This document shows, one piece after another, positions 34,891 to 43,402 of a stretch of DNA of 64,000 bases. The stretch is from Lysinibacillus sp. FSL W8-0992. Its GTDB lineage: Bacteria; Bacillota; Bacilli; Bacillales_A; Planococcaceae. The notes below the pieces were generated by a model. That model was given only the letters and a program-made list of their open reading frames with translations. It did not search any database and was not told the origin of the DNA. Where the stretch lies: positions 3,038,001 to 3,102,000 of the forward strand of contig NZ_JBBOZQ010000001.1 of NCBI RefSeq assembly GCF_038008685.1, read 5' to 3'. Position numbers and translations under genes: made by a program. Numbering within the stretch: the first letter of the stretch is position 1; the number at the start of each line of letters is the position of its first letter.

Positions 34891-35226
34891 CTAATAATCA
34901 TAAGGCTTATAATGTTTTAATTGTTCTGGCGGCAGCGTTTTGCCGTAAATTGTATAGTGTTCAAACTGACCTATGTGTTCTTTATGATGAACAAAATAAA
35001 TATAGACAACATCTGGCTCATCCGTAAAAATAACATCCACCGAATAGTTTGGTAATCCTCCTAAATACCATTGGCATTTAATGGATTGAATATCACCTTC
35101 TGTATACTTGATTTGTTCTATTAAATAGTTGTGAACTTGATGTTCATAAAAATGTTTCTTAATTTGCACAAGGCAATATGGACATAGCACAATGAAGAGT
35201 ATCGTGAAAATAATAAATTTTTTCAT
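34891..35226 (-). CDS. DUF3139-like protein
   Basis: This gene encodes 111 residues with an N-terminal membrane anchor (FIIFTILFIVLCPYCLV) and an extracytoplasmic domain with NYSVDVIFTDEPDVVYIYF, like DUF3139 proteins of Bacillus. A GGTGAAGTTGT site precedes ATG 35226. Function is unknown. Confidence 0.6.
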   Translation of the reverse strand: MKKFIIFTILFIVLCPYCLVQIKKHFYEHQVHNYLIEQIKYTEGDIQSIKCQWYLGGLPNYSVDVIFTDEPDVVYIYFVHHKEHIGQFEHYTIYGKTLPPEQLKHYKPYDY

Positions 35227-35283
35227 ACAACTTCACCTACCTAGTCGAGCTAGTACTTTTTTTAATTCATTGTACCATGTGAA

Positions 35284-35445
35284 ATGGAATATTACGGAAA
35301 AGACGCAAGGTATACTGAGCTATTAACTAGGGGAGTCAATAAATACTGGGGAAGAGCGGCATTGAAGGACGGTCAGAAATTCATCACATCTTATCGTTGG
35401 ATGAATAATACATGGATACAAAACGCTATTCACTATCCATATTGA
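35284..35445 (+). pseudogene. Short unknown ORF or gene fragment
   Basis: ATG 35284 opens 53 codons ending TSYRWMNNTWIQNAIHYPY. There is no ribosome binding site, and the 3' end overlaps a well-supported minus-strand gene by 20 nt. It looks like the tail of a lost gene. Confidence 0.3.
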
Positions 35446-35626
35446 AAACAATACTGTAAGAAATATTGAGTTTTGTATAAACCCACGATTCAAAGATTTT
35501 TTCTATGGTCATTTTCGTTTCTTCGTTATTCATCTTTTCGTCAATTCCTAATTGTGCAAAAGTAAATGTCTCTTGTATTCTTTCTTCATATTTAGTATTT
35601 ACAGCAAAAGTGACTGTTCGGCTCAT
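35426..35626 (-). CDS. Small conserved-looking protein (DUF7167-like)
   Basis: This gene encodes 66 residues, soluble and acidic, beginning MSRTVTFAVNTKYEERIQET with EETKMTIEKIFESWVYTKLN further on. GGAGG lies 9 nt before ATG 35626 on the minus strand. Similar small proteins occur in Bacillus genomes and phages as far as I recall; function is unknown. Confidence 0.6.
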   Translation of the reverse strand: MSRTVTFAVNTKYEERIQETFTFAQLGIDEKMNNEETKMTIEKIFESWVYTKLNISYSIVFNMDSE

Positions 35627-35714
35627 TTTGAGTATCCTCCATTATGTATGTAATACACTGGACTTACTTCTAGCTAATTCTGTCCTATATGCAAGTCCAG
35701 TATAAAAAGTAGAA

Positions 35715-36014
35715 TCATTGTTTTATCATTTCGCTCTTTAAGGCTTCTTCATTACTATTTTGTTTCTTTTGGATACATAAAATAATTAGTGCTTGTACAG
35801 TCATCGCAAGTACGATAAAAATTAAATGCGTATTTTGATAGAACCATTTAGAAATGAAATAAAATATAGGTGCCGATGATAAATAAGAGATATATTGATT
35901 TTTAGTTGCAATAAAAACGATTGTTGCCATACAAGAAGTAACCAATAAAAGTTCTACAATAACACCGATAGAATTACTGTCTAAGTAGTATTGTAAATCG
36001 TTCATATAGGACAT
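35715..36014 (-). CDS. Membrane protein of unknown function
   Basis: This gene encodes 99 residues with three hydrophobic segments (GVIVELLLVTSCMATIVFIA, ISYLSSAPIFYFI, HLIFIVLAMTVQALIILCI) and a charged tail. GAGGTGA precedes ATG 36014 on the minus strand. Confidence 0.6.
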   Translation of the reverse strand: MSYMNDLQYYLDSNSIGVIVELLLVTSCMATIVFIATKNQYISYLSSAPIFYFISKWFYQNTHLIFIVLAMTVQALIILCIQKKQNSNEEALKSEMIKQ

Positions 36015-36267
36015 GCCAGGTTCACCTCACTTTGTTACAAATAAATATTTACAAAAATTGTAACATAAAAAAGTCGTGTATGGAAGCTAATTGGAAAAAT
36101 GGTAGTGATTGAAATATGTGTCATCTGTCTGATTGTAAGATTGATTTTCACCTTTTCACATTGCTTAATTGACCAAATTTCTATTTTGTCCTCTTCTGAA
36201 ATATATAACTGTATATAATGATGAATTGGAGAATTTAATGAGAATGCACCAAGTTATTGTTCATTCA

Positions 36268-36304
36268 ACAAAAAATCCAAACCTCTAGCTATAGAGGTTT
36301 GGAT
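36268..36304 (-). terminator. Minus-strand terminator
   Basis: A perfect 13-bp stem (ATCCAAACCTCTA and TAGAGGTTTGGAT) with loop GCTA. On the minus strand it is followed by a run of T. It ends the 36406-36672 gene. Confidence 0.85.
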
Positions 36305-36405
36305 GAATGCTTCAATACGGATTTTCACAATTCACTATGGGAGCTTTAATTATGTAAATGGGTTAGATGCATGGCTAAAGATATTTGACGATCAATGCTT
36401 GTATT

Positions 36406-36672
36406 TTATTTCAAATATTTTTTTATATGTTTTAATTCAGCTATTAAATAATCGATTTGCTTTTGCATGTTTTCTGTCTGTTTTGTTTGGTTCGGTAAGT
36501 CTTGTGAACTTTGGTTGCTTGCTTTTTTTAATGATTCTAAAGTGAGCCCCGCGGCAATGGTTTGAATGCCATCTCCTAATGTTGAAATGGACGTCCCTAT
36601 ATAGGCAAGCTTTGCAGCGTAAATATCGAGTGAATCCGTAGATTGGTTTGAATTGTTTTGATTGTTGTTCAT
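36406..36672 (-). CDS. Small hypothetical protein
   Basis: This gene encodes 88 residues, Asn/Gln/Ser-rich, with helix-forming segments (DIYAAKLAYIGTSISTLGDG, then QKQIDYLIAELKHIKKYLK). AGGGAGGG precedes ATG 36672 on the minus strand. Similar short proteins are common and uncharacterised in Bacillaceae. The plus-strand frame over the same DNA is a shadow. Confidence 0.65.
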   Translation of the reverse strand: MNNNQNNSNQSTDSLDIYAAKLAYIGTSISTLGDGIQTIAAGLTLESLKKASNQSSQDLPNQTKQTENMQKQIDYLIAELKHIKKYLK

Positions 36673-37156
36673 TGTAAAGCCCTCCCTAATTCCTTTTAAT
36701 TCTCGGTTATCTTATGACTATCTTATGCGCCCGAGACAAAAAAGGGGAATGGATATCATGCTTTCTTGAGACATTCTGTTAAACAGTATGCTGAAGGGCA
36801 TTTTAAAGAGCAACACTTGCAGATGATTTTCGTTCATGTCAATTTCGGAAAAAATGATTTCTGTAACAAAACCACCTTTTGAATGACGCAACAATAAATC
36901 AAAAGTTGAGATGCAATAGCTTTAGGCGTTTTACGTAATAGAGTGGATATAAAAACACAACTGAACTTGGCAATAGCGCATACTATAGAATTAAACATCA
37001 TTTCATATGGATGTTACTAATGGCAAGTGACGAGACTAGAGCAGTAAGTTAAACAATAATGCTCGTTATTTGGACCGATTACAATTTAAGTAGTCGGTTT
37101 TCTAATGAGTCACTATAAAGATATGAAATGTATTTTAATAGGAGGGGGGTAATCGC
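36673..37156. other. Intergenic region before the amidase gene
   Basis: No gene is supported. The DNA holds only short frames. ACCGATTACAATTT...AGTCGGTTTTC near 37075-37102 is a weak hairpin with a short T-tail. Confidence 0.4.
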
Positions 37157-37897
37157 GTGGTATCAATAAGACAAAAATTAGTATCCGCAAATCAAGCAGC
37201 CAAGATTACGAATGGGAAAAACAATGCAAAAAAATATATTGTTGTCCATGAAACCGATAATACGAGCGTAGGAGCAGATGCAGATGCCCATGCTAGACTA
37301 CAAATTAATGGTAATAGCAGAGCGGCAAGCTGGCATTGGCAAGTAGATGATCATGAGGCAGTACAATCTTTTGAGCATTATTGGGAATGCTGGGGAGCGG
37401 GAACTTATACAGGAAATACGCAAGGAATTCAGGTTGAAATATGTGTAAATAGTGATGGCAATTTTAATAAGGCTGTAGAAAATGCAGCAGCTTTAATAGC
37501 AAAAATCATGAAAGATGAAAATATATCAATCCAAAATGTCGTTCAGCATCATTATTTCAGTGGCAAAAACTGTCCGAGAAATATACGTGCGGGGAAAGTC
37601 TCCTGGACTAATTTTTTGAAAATGATTACAAGTATTGATACGCCACAGCCCGAAAAACCACCAACCGAGTCAATGAAGTACCGTATTATCACTGGAACAT
37701 ATAGTAATCGTAATGCAGCTGTCAGCGTAGTAGATATAATGCAGAAACGTTTTGGCTGGGTTGCTTATATTGAACAGGATGGCGCGCAATATCGTGTGAA
37801 AACAGGAACATTTACAGGGCTATCTGCTGCCAAAAGTGCAGAAAATAAAATAAAAACAGCTAAATTAGCGCTAGTAACATATATTGTAGAAGCTTAA
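37157..37897 (+). CDS. N-acetylmuramoyl-L-alanine amidase with SPOR domain
   Basis: This peptidoglycan hydrolase has 246 residues. An Amidase_2 domain (about 20-150) shows zinc ligands His31 (YIVVHETDN) and His131/132 with Cys139 (QHHYFSGKNCPRNIR), plus Glu94 in QVEICV. A proline linker leads to a SPOR-type domain (173-246; YRIITGTYSNRNAA and YRVKTGTFTGLSAA). There is no signal peptide, as in phage endolysins and XlyA/CwlA-type autolysins. No holin or phage gene is near, so it may be a domesticated prophage gene or mother-cell lytic enzyme. AGGAGGGGGG precedes GTG 37157. Confidence 0.88.
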   Translation: MVSIRQKLVSANQAAKITNGKNNAKKYIVVHETDNTSVGADADAHARLQINGNSRAASWHWQVDDHEAVQSFEHYWECWGAGTYTGNTQGIQVEICVNSDGNFNKAVENAAALIAKIMKDENISIQNVVQHHYFSGKNCPRNIRAGKVSWTNFLKMITSIDTPQPEKPPTESMKYRIITGTYSNRNAAVSVVDIMQKRFGWVAYIEQDGAQYRVKTGTFTGLSAAKSAENKIKTAKLALVTYIVEA

Positions 37898-38008
37898 TTA
37901 CTATAAAACAAAATCTATGAGTATTTTAGTTGACTGCATATAGGAAATGAGTAAAATAGAAAAGCAGTACTATTATATACTTTAAACTTAGCAGCTAAGA
38001 GCATAAAT

Positions 38009-38040
38009 GTGCCTCAGGAAGGTATCTGAGGCGCTTTTTA
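38009..38040 (+). terminator. Terminator after the amidase gene
   Basis: GCCTCAG and CTGAGGC with an 8-nt loop, followed by GCTTTTT. Confidence 0.8.
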
Positions 38041-38262
38041 TTTATAAATTGCAAATAGAAAGCTTTTTTAGAGATGCTGTTCTATTCAGAGAAAATTGTC
38101 TAGAAAAACGACGTTTTTAAGGTGCAATTTTATGAAGTTAATAGAGGGACAAGAGCTGTCATGAAATTTTGACACGCTTTTTCTTTTCGTCTCCTCTATA
38201 ACCTGTTAAGATGGTAATAGTGTGACAACAAGTTAGTGTATATGAGAGTGGTGACAATCAAG

Positions 38263-39780
38263 ATGGATGAACAGAAAAAAGATGGTTTAGAACAACAGCA
38301 AGAGCAAACACAGCAAGTAGAGGTAAAACCAGCGGGACAATTTATTCAGATGAAACCGTTTAAATTTATTATGCTGATGTTCTTTACAATCTTAATTACC
38401 GCAGGCTTAACAATTTTTGCGTTAACATTCGGTGAAAAGAAAGTAGTAGAAGTAAAAGTTCCGATAGAACGTGCGGAATTTACAAAATTATACGAAGCAT
38501 TTGATATGCTAAAAGACAAATACTACAAAGATATTGATGATGAAAAAGTAGTGGATGGTGCTATTAACGGCATGTTTGATGCGTTAGAAGATCCATATTC
38601 TGATTTCATGGTGAAAGATGAAGCAGAACAGTTTAACTCTGGATTATCTTCAAGCTTCCAGGGAATTGGCGCTGAAATTCAAGAACGTAATGGTTTTATT
38701 ACTGTTGTGTCACCTATTAAAAATTCACCTGCTGAAAAAGCGGGATTATTGCCAAAAGACATCATTTTAACTGTTGACGGCAAAAGTATACAAGGATTTA
38801 GCGCTTCTGAAGCAGTTGCACTAATTCGTGGTGAAAAAGGTACTCCTGTTAAACTAACTGTGAAACGCGGAGAAAATGCTGAGCCAATTCAAATGACGAT
38901 TGTTCGGGATGATATTCCTGTTGAAACGGTGTATGGTGAAATGCTAGATGGAGATATTGCGCATATTCAAATTACATCGTTTAGTGAAGAAACAGCAAAA
39001 GAGCTAGAAAAAATACTTGCTGAATACGAAGGAAAAGGCATGAAAGGGATTGTCCTTGATTTACGCCAAAATCCTGGTGGGTATTTAAATGCAGCAGTTG
39101 AAATTTCTAATTTATTTGTGCCAGAAGGTAAACCGATTGTGCAAGTGCAACAAAAAGATGAAGAGCCTGAAATTACGAATGCTGCAGCAGGAAAAAAATA
39201 CAATTTACCTGTAACTGTATTAGTTGATAATGGAAGTGCTTCGGCATCAGAAATTTTAGCTGCCGCTTTAAAAGAGTCAGTTGGTGCTAAAATTGTTGGT
39301 GAAACTTCTTTCGGTAAAGGGACAGTACAAAATGTTACGCCGTTAAAAGATGGTTCTAATTTAAAATTCACTACTGGTAAATGGTTAACACCAAACGGTA
39401 ACTGGATCAATGAAAAAGGTATTGAACCAGATGTAAAAGTTGCTTATCCTGCATATGCTTCTTTACCAATTATAGATCCAACGATTGAAATGAAAGACGG
39501 CTTGCAATCAGACTCAATTAAAGTGGCTGAAGAAATGCTTGAGGTGCTAGGATATGAGCCTGGTAAAGCTGACGGTATCTTTGACCAGTTTACAGAGCGT
39601 GCGGTGAAAAAACTGCAAGCTGACAATAAGCTTGAAGAAACAGGTATTTTATCGAACGAAACAACTTATGCATTAATGGATGCGTTACGTGCAAAAATGA
39701 AATCAGAAGATCCTCAACTTTTAAAAGCAAAAGAACTGATTTCTGATGCTAAAGATGAAACTGAGAAAAAAACTAACTAA
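38263..39780 (+). CDS. ctpB: S41 carboxy-terminal processing protease (CtpB-like)
   Basis: This gene encodes 505 residues. A cytoplasmic Gln/Glu-rich start is followed by one membrane span (about 34-57). A PDZ domain (about 135-225; GFITVVSPIKNSPAEKAGL) and the S41 protease domain come next, with the catalytic serine in DNGSASASEI near 325 and the lysine in SFGKGTVQN near 350. A peptidoglycan-binding motif lies at about 415-470. The catalytic domain should lie outside the membrane. GTGGTGA (38248-38254) sits 8 nt before ATG 38263; the more upstream ATG has no site. Relatives process signalling proteins in sporulation. Confidence 0.88.
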   Translation: MDEQKKDGLEQQQEQTQQVEVKPAGQFIQMKPFKFIMLMFFTILITAGLTIFALTFGEKKVVEVKVPIERAEFTKLYEAFDMLKDKYYKDIDDEKVVDGAINGMFDALEDPYSDFMVKDEAEQFNSGLSSSFQGIGAEIQERNGFITVVSPIKNSPAEKAGLLPKDIILTVDGKSIQGFSASEAVALIRGEKGTPVKLTVKRGENAEPIQMTIVRDDIPVETVYGEMLDGDIAHIQITSFSEETAKELEKILAEYEGKGMKGIVLDLRQNPGGYLNAAVEISNLFVPEGKPIVQVQQKDEEPEITNAAAGKKYNLPVTVLVDNGSASASEILAAALKESVGAKIVGETSFGKGTVQNVTPLKDGSNLKFTTGKWLTPNGNWINEKGIEPDVKVAYPAYASLPIIDPTIEMKDGLQSDSIKVAEEMLEVLGYEPGKADGIFDQFTERAVKKLQADNKLEETGILSNETTYALMDALRAKMKSEDPQLLKAKELISDAKDETEKKTN

Positions 39781-39785
39781 CACAG

Positions 39786-39834
39786 TAGCTGTCGCACAAG
39801 TCGTCTCGTACGGCCTATGCGACGGCTTTTTTTA
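39786..39834 (+). terminator. Terminator of the protease gene
   Basis: AGCTGTCGC and GCGACGGCT pair with one mismatch, followed by seven T. It ends a few bases before the ribosome binding site of the next gene. Confidence 0.8.
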
Positions 39835-39848
39835 TAGGAGGAATGATT

Positions 39849-40751
39849 GTGAAGGACGTATATTTATTTAGTGGGTTTCTAGGAAGCGGTAAGACTTCGA
39901 TGCTGACAGATGTAATTCGTCAACTAAAAGAAAAGGGATTAAAGCCAGCTGTTATTATGAATGAGCTTGGTAAGCTGCCATTTGACTCACAAGCAGTGGA
40001 AGAGGATGTTCCTCTTAAAGAGATGCTAGAAGGCTGTATTTGTTGTTCAGGTGCTGAAAAAACAGAGGCTCAAATTCAATCTCTACTATTAGATAGTGAA
40101 TTTGATGTTCTAATTATCGAAACTACTGGTGCTGCTCATCCTGTAGAAGCATTGGATGCTGTCTATTCTCCCATTTTTGCCGAGCAGTTAAATGTAAAGG
40201 GTATTGTCACAGTTGCAGACTCTAAGCTATGGTTAGATCGTGAAACATTAACACCACAAGTTCGTACATTATTTATGGAACAAATTCGCCATGCGCATTT
40301 ATTACTGGCCAACAAAACGGATTTACTAAGCGAAGCGGAGCAAGCTAAAGTAGTTTATGAGCTACAAGGTTTTAATCCACATGCTTTTATTTTACAAACT
40401 ACTAATGGACGTGTACCATTACATTTACTTGAAAGTTTAACGGCTACGGTACAAATCGATAAACAAAATATTATTAAAGCACCTATATCATCAATGCATT
40501 TAGGCTCTCGTTTAGTGGAGTTCGACGGTGTTCACTTTACACAGGAGCAATTTGAGGATTGGGTAAGAACATTGCCAGATTCGGTTTATCGGATGAAGGG
40601 CTACGTTCCAATCGAAGGTGTTAAAAATCCAATGCTGTTCCAATATGCCTATGGAATGGTGCAATGGCTTCCAGAATACATTAAAATGCCAGCGAAGCTT
40701 GTTTTAATAGGTGAAAATATTGGGCGTGTTAATGTAATTGGTATTGATTAA
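39849..40751 (+). CDS. CobW/ZNG1-family GTPase
   Basis: This G3E GTPase has 300 residues and inserts or delivers metals (zinc, cobalt). The Walker A SGFLGSGKTS is at residues 8-17, the metal-binding EGCICCSG near 61-68, ETTGAAHPVEA is switch-like and NKTDLL gives the guanine motif. The shorter C-terminal CobW domain follows. AGGAGG (39836-39841) is 7 nt from GTG 39849; ATG 39843 is too close. There is no zur box or metal gene beside it, so the metal cannot be named. Confidence 0.87.
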   Translation: MKDVYLFSGFLGSGKTSMLTDVIRQLKEKGLKPAVIMNELGKLPFDSQAVEEDVPLKEMLEGCICCSGAEKTEAQIQSLLLDSEFDVLIIETTGAAHPVEALDAVYSPIFAEQLNVKGIVTVADSKLWLDRETLTPQVRTLFMEQIRHAHLLLANKTDLLSEAEQAKVVYELQGFNPHAFILQTTNGRVPLHLLESLTATVQIDKQNIIKAPISSMHLGSRLVEFDGVHFTQEQFEDWVRTLPDSVYRMKGYVPIEGVKNPMLFQYAYGMVQWLPEYIKMPAKLVLIGENIGRVNVIGID

Positions 40752-40790
40752 ATTAAGCTGAAAATAGGTTTTAAGAGTATTTCTGCGCGT

Positions 40791-40842
40791 GCACCTACTA
40801 GATAGCGTCAAGCTATCCAGTAGGTCCGAGCAGAATTTTTTT
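40791..40842 (+). terminator. Terminator of the CobW-type gene
   Basis: The long stem ACCTACTAGATAGC and GCTATCCAGTAGGT, with outer TTCTGC and GCAGAA, is followed by seven T. The spacer 40843-41129 holds no gene. Confidence 0.92.
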
Positions 40843-41129
40843 ATTTTATCTCAGATTTTATAAAATTTTATTCCTACATTTAATGGATTGCTACAATAAT
40901 ATACTGTTCTTTTTAAAAAAACATAGTCTATAAATAGCTTCATTTTGAGTATTGTCAACCCTATATAAAACGTAAGTATTGCATAGCATGGTGAAACTTG
41001 CTAAAAATTATAACAAAAAAACCCCTGTTTAACGTAAACTACTTTTCTATTGGAGAAGCTAGCAGATGTTGGGAACATTTTTAATAGAATCGTACTTTAC
41101 GATAGGTTGCAGAGAGGAGAGATTGCAAA

Positions 41130-41789
41130 ATGAAAAAAACACTTACTGCAATTTGTGCAACATTTCTTTTAGCAGCTCCAATTCAGTTGGCTTCTGCTGC
41201 TTCTAATACTACAGAGGGGAACACAGCAAATCAGACTACAAACTGTAAAGTTTACTATTATAATAATTGGTCAAATCACAAGTGGGTTGTAACTAAACCA
41301 CATACGACAACACCATCTAAAGATACTCAAACAAATCAACAAACAAATCAACAAAATAATACAACTACGACACCACCGACTACTACTACACCGACGACAA
41401 CAACATCGGATGTGAGTGCTTTTGAACAAGAGGTAGTAAAATTAACGAATGCTGAGCGTACAAAAGCTGGTTTAAAAGCATTACAAACAGATGATAAATT
41501 AATGGCTGCTGCTCGAGAAAAATCTCAAGATATGCAATCGAAAAAGTATTTCTCACATACTAGCCCAACTTTCGGTTCACCATTTGATCGTATGAAAGCT
41601 TTAGGTATTACTTATAAGAGTGCCGGTGAAAATATCGCTCAAGGTCAACGTACACCTCAAGAGGTAGTACAAGCTTGGATGGATTCACCAGGTCACCGCG
41701 CTAATATTTTAAATGCTAATTACACACATATTGGTGTTGGTTATGTGAAGTCTGGAAACTACTGGACACAACAATTTATTCAAAAATAA
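41130..41789 (+). CDS. Secreted CAP-domain protein (YkwD-like)
   Basis: This gene encodes 219 residues: a signal peptide (about 1-24), a short Trp-containing region, a low-complexity Thr/Gln/Asn linker (about 55-95) and a C-terminal CAP/SCP domain. The CAP motifs are VVKLTNAERTKAGLKAL, YFSHTSPTFGSPFDRM, GENIAQGQ and MDSPGHRANILN, the order found in B. subtilis YkwD and sporulation YkwD-like proteins. AGAGGAGAG precedes ATG 41130. It acts outside the cell; CAP proteins of bacilli have no settled biochemical role. Confidence 0.9.
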   Translation: MKKTLTAICATFLLAAPIQLASAASNTTEGNTANQTTNCKVYYYNNWSNHKWVVTKPHTTTPSKDTQTNQQTNQQNNTTTTPPTTTTPTTTTSDVSAFEQEVVKLTNAERTKAGLKALQTDDKLMAAAREKSQDMQSKKYFSHTSPTFGSPFDRMKALGITYKSAGENIAQGQRTPQEVVQAWMDSPGHRANILNANYTHIGVGYVKSGNYWTQQFIQK

Positions 41790-41830
41790 TAATGTCAATG
41801 TTTACGAGAAACTAAACAATGCAATAATGG

Positions 41831-41872
41831 GATGTCCAATAAGTCTTTAAGACTTATTTGGGCGTCTTTTTA
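41831..41872 (+). terminator. Terminator of the CAP protein gene
   Basis: GATGTCCAATAAGTC and GACTTATTTGGGCGTC enclose TTTAA, followed by TTTTT. Confidence 0.85.
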
Positions 41873-41939
41873 TGTTGAAAAGAACTGAAAACTGAACAAT
41901 TAAAAAGAAGACATAGCAGTTTGAGAAAAGCCTTTTTTG

Positions 41940-41962
41940 CCTATACTTCCAAGTATAGGAGG
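41940..41962 (+). promoter_or_regulatory. Hairpin that includes the gerKA ribosome binding site
   Basis: CCTATACT and AGTATAGG are perfect complements separated by only TCCA. The 3' arm runs into the Shine-Dalgarno AGGAGG (41957-41962), 6 nt before ATG 41969. The fold would hide part of the site. It could tune translation of the germination operon, or the palindrome could be a protein site. Confidence 0.5.
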
Positions 41963-41968
41963 CGTTTT

Positions 41969-43402
41969 ATGGATAAAGTGGAATTAATGATGAAAAGCCT
42001 ACAAAAAGCATTTAATCATTCGTCTGATTTTACAGTGAGACAAGTAGACTGGCGAGAAGGAACGTCTGCTATTTTATGCTTTTATTCCTCGCTCGTAGAT
42101 GCAAAAGAAGTGCAAAGAGTACTCGATACTATTTATGCACGTTTAGATACAAACAAGCCCTTTTGGAGTGAAACGTTAATAACCACACTTGAGCCATTTT
42201 CTCTACCACTAGCTATTGAGCACATTTGTAATGGCGAAACACTAATTGTTATACCTGAATCTGGTGAAATGCTTTCTCTTACTGTTGTGAACCAAGTACA
42301 ACGAAATCCTGACGAGCCTAATAATGAGCATGTTCTGCGAGGATCACATGAGGGTCTTGTCGAGGGCCTCGAAACAAATCTAGCATTATTACGGAAACGA
42401 ATTCATAATCCAGCGCTTGTAGTTAAATCTTTTTCAATCGGTAAAGAGACAAATACGAAAGCGTATTACTTATATATTGATGGGGTCATAAAGCCTGAAA
42501 CTTTGGATGAGATTGAAAAACGTATTGACGCCATTAACATTGAATATTTTTATAGTGTTGGCCAATTAAGTGATGAGTTAGAGGATTCTGTTTGGTCGCC
42601 TTTTCCACAATTGCTAAATACGGAGAGACCTGATCGCGTTGTGGCTAATTTAGTAGAAGGTAAAGTCGTATTGTTAACGAATATTTCTCCAACTGCTTTA
42701 ATAGCACCTGTAACGTTTTTTTCCTTTTATCAATCGCCTGACGATTATAATGGTCGTGTGTTGGTTGGTTCCTTTTATCGGATAGTCCGGTTAATGTCTT
42801 TTCTTGCAGCTGTTTTCTTACCTGCATTTTATATTGCTATTATCAGTTTTCACTTTGAAGTACTTCCTTTAGAGTTGAGTAATCAAGTAAAGAGTGATGT
42901 AAATGAAATACCTTATCGACCGTTAATCGAGGCTCTTATTTTAGAAATTATTATGGAGCTCATTCGAGAATCCAGTATACGATTGCCACAATCAGTAGGT
43001 CAGACAATAGGCATCGTGGGAGGATTAGTAATAGGGCATGCTATTGTAAGTGCTGGCTTAGTATCAAATTTAATGGTGATAGTAGTCGCTTTAACCGCAA
43101 TTTCAAGCTATGTAGTACCTTCCGTAGAGCTAAATACATCAATTCGTATGCTTCGATTCCCATTTATGTTGCTCGCCTCATTATTTGGTTTTTTCGGTAT
43201 TGTCATTGGCGTTGTTGTGTTATTGATTCACTTGATTAATTTAAGTTCTTTAAAACAACCATACTTTGCTCCAATTGTGCCATTTCAGCCAAAGGAATTA
43301 TACAAAGTGTTTGTACGAGGGCCGTATTTCAAACCAACTGTCCAAGTCACAACGTTTAGTCCACCGAAGGATAACAGTGTAAAGAATGGTGATACACCTT
43401 GA
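41969..43402 (+). CDS. gerKA: Spore germination receptor A subunit
   Basis: This gene encodes 477 residues of the GerA family. A soluble N-terminal half (about 1-240, two subdomains) is followed by the conserved TERPDRVVANLVEGKVVLLTN region and about five membrane spans (FLAAVFLPAFYIAIISFH and further). The A subunit is part of the inner-membrane receptor that senses germinants. The start is chosen because AGGAGG lies 6 nt before ATG 41969. It is followed by B and C subunits with overlapping ends, so all three are one operon, expected to be transcribed in the forespore. The K label is by general likeness only. Confidence 0.88.
   Translation: MDKVELMMKSLQKAFNHSSDFTVRQVDWREGTSAILCFYSSLVDAKEVQRVLDTIYARLDTNKPFWSETLITTLEPFSLPLAIEHICNGETLIVIPESGEMLSLTVVNQVQRNPDEPNNEHVLRGSHEGLVEGLETNLALLRKRIHNPALVVKSFSIGKETNTKAYYLYIDGVIKPETLDEIEKRIDAINIEYFYSVGQLSDELEDSVWSPFPQLLNTERPDRVVANLVEGKVVLLTNISPTALIAPVTFFSFYQSPDDYNGRVLVGSFYRIVRLMSFLAAVFLPAFYIAIISFHFEVLPLELSNQVKSDVNEIPYRPLIEALILEIIMELIRESSIRLPQSVGQTIGIVGGLVIGHAIVSAGLVSNLMVIVVALTAISSYVVPSVELNTSIRMLRFPFMLLASLFGFFGIVIGVVVLLIHLINLSSLKQPYFAPIVPFQPKELYKVFVRGPYFKPTVQVTTFSPPKDNSVKNGDTP

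Noticed and set aside
35636-35714. Inverted repeat ACTGGACTT...AAGTCCAGT between two minus-strand genes as a terminator
   Set aside because: The loop is over 20 nt and there is no T-tract in either direction, so I did not call it.
36303-36545. 80-codon plus-strand frame
   Set aside because: It is antisense to the 36406-36672 gene, which has a strong ribosome binding site and a following terminator on the minus strand.
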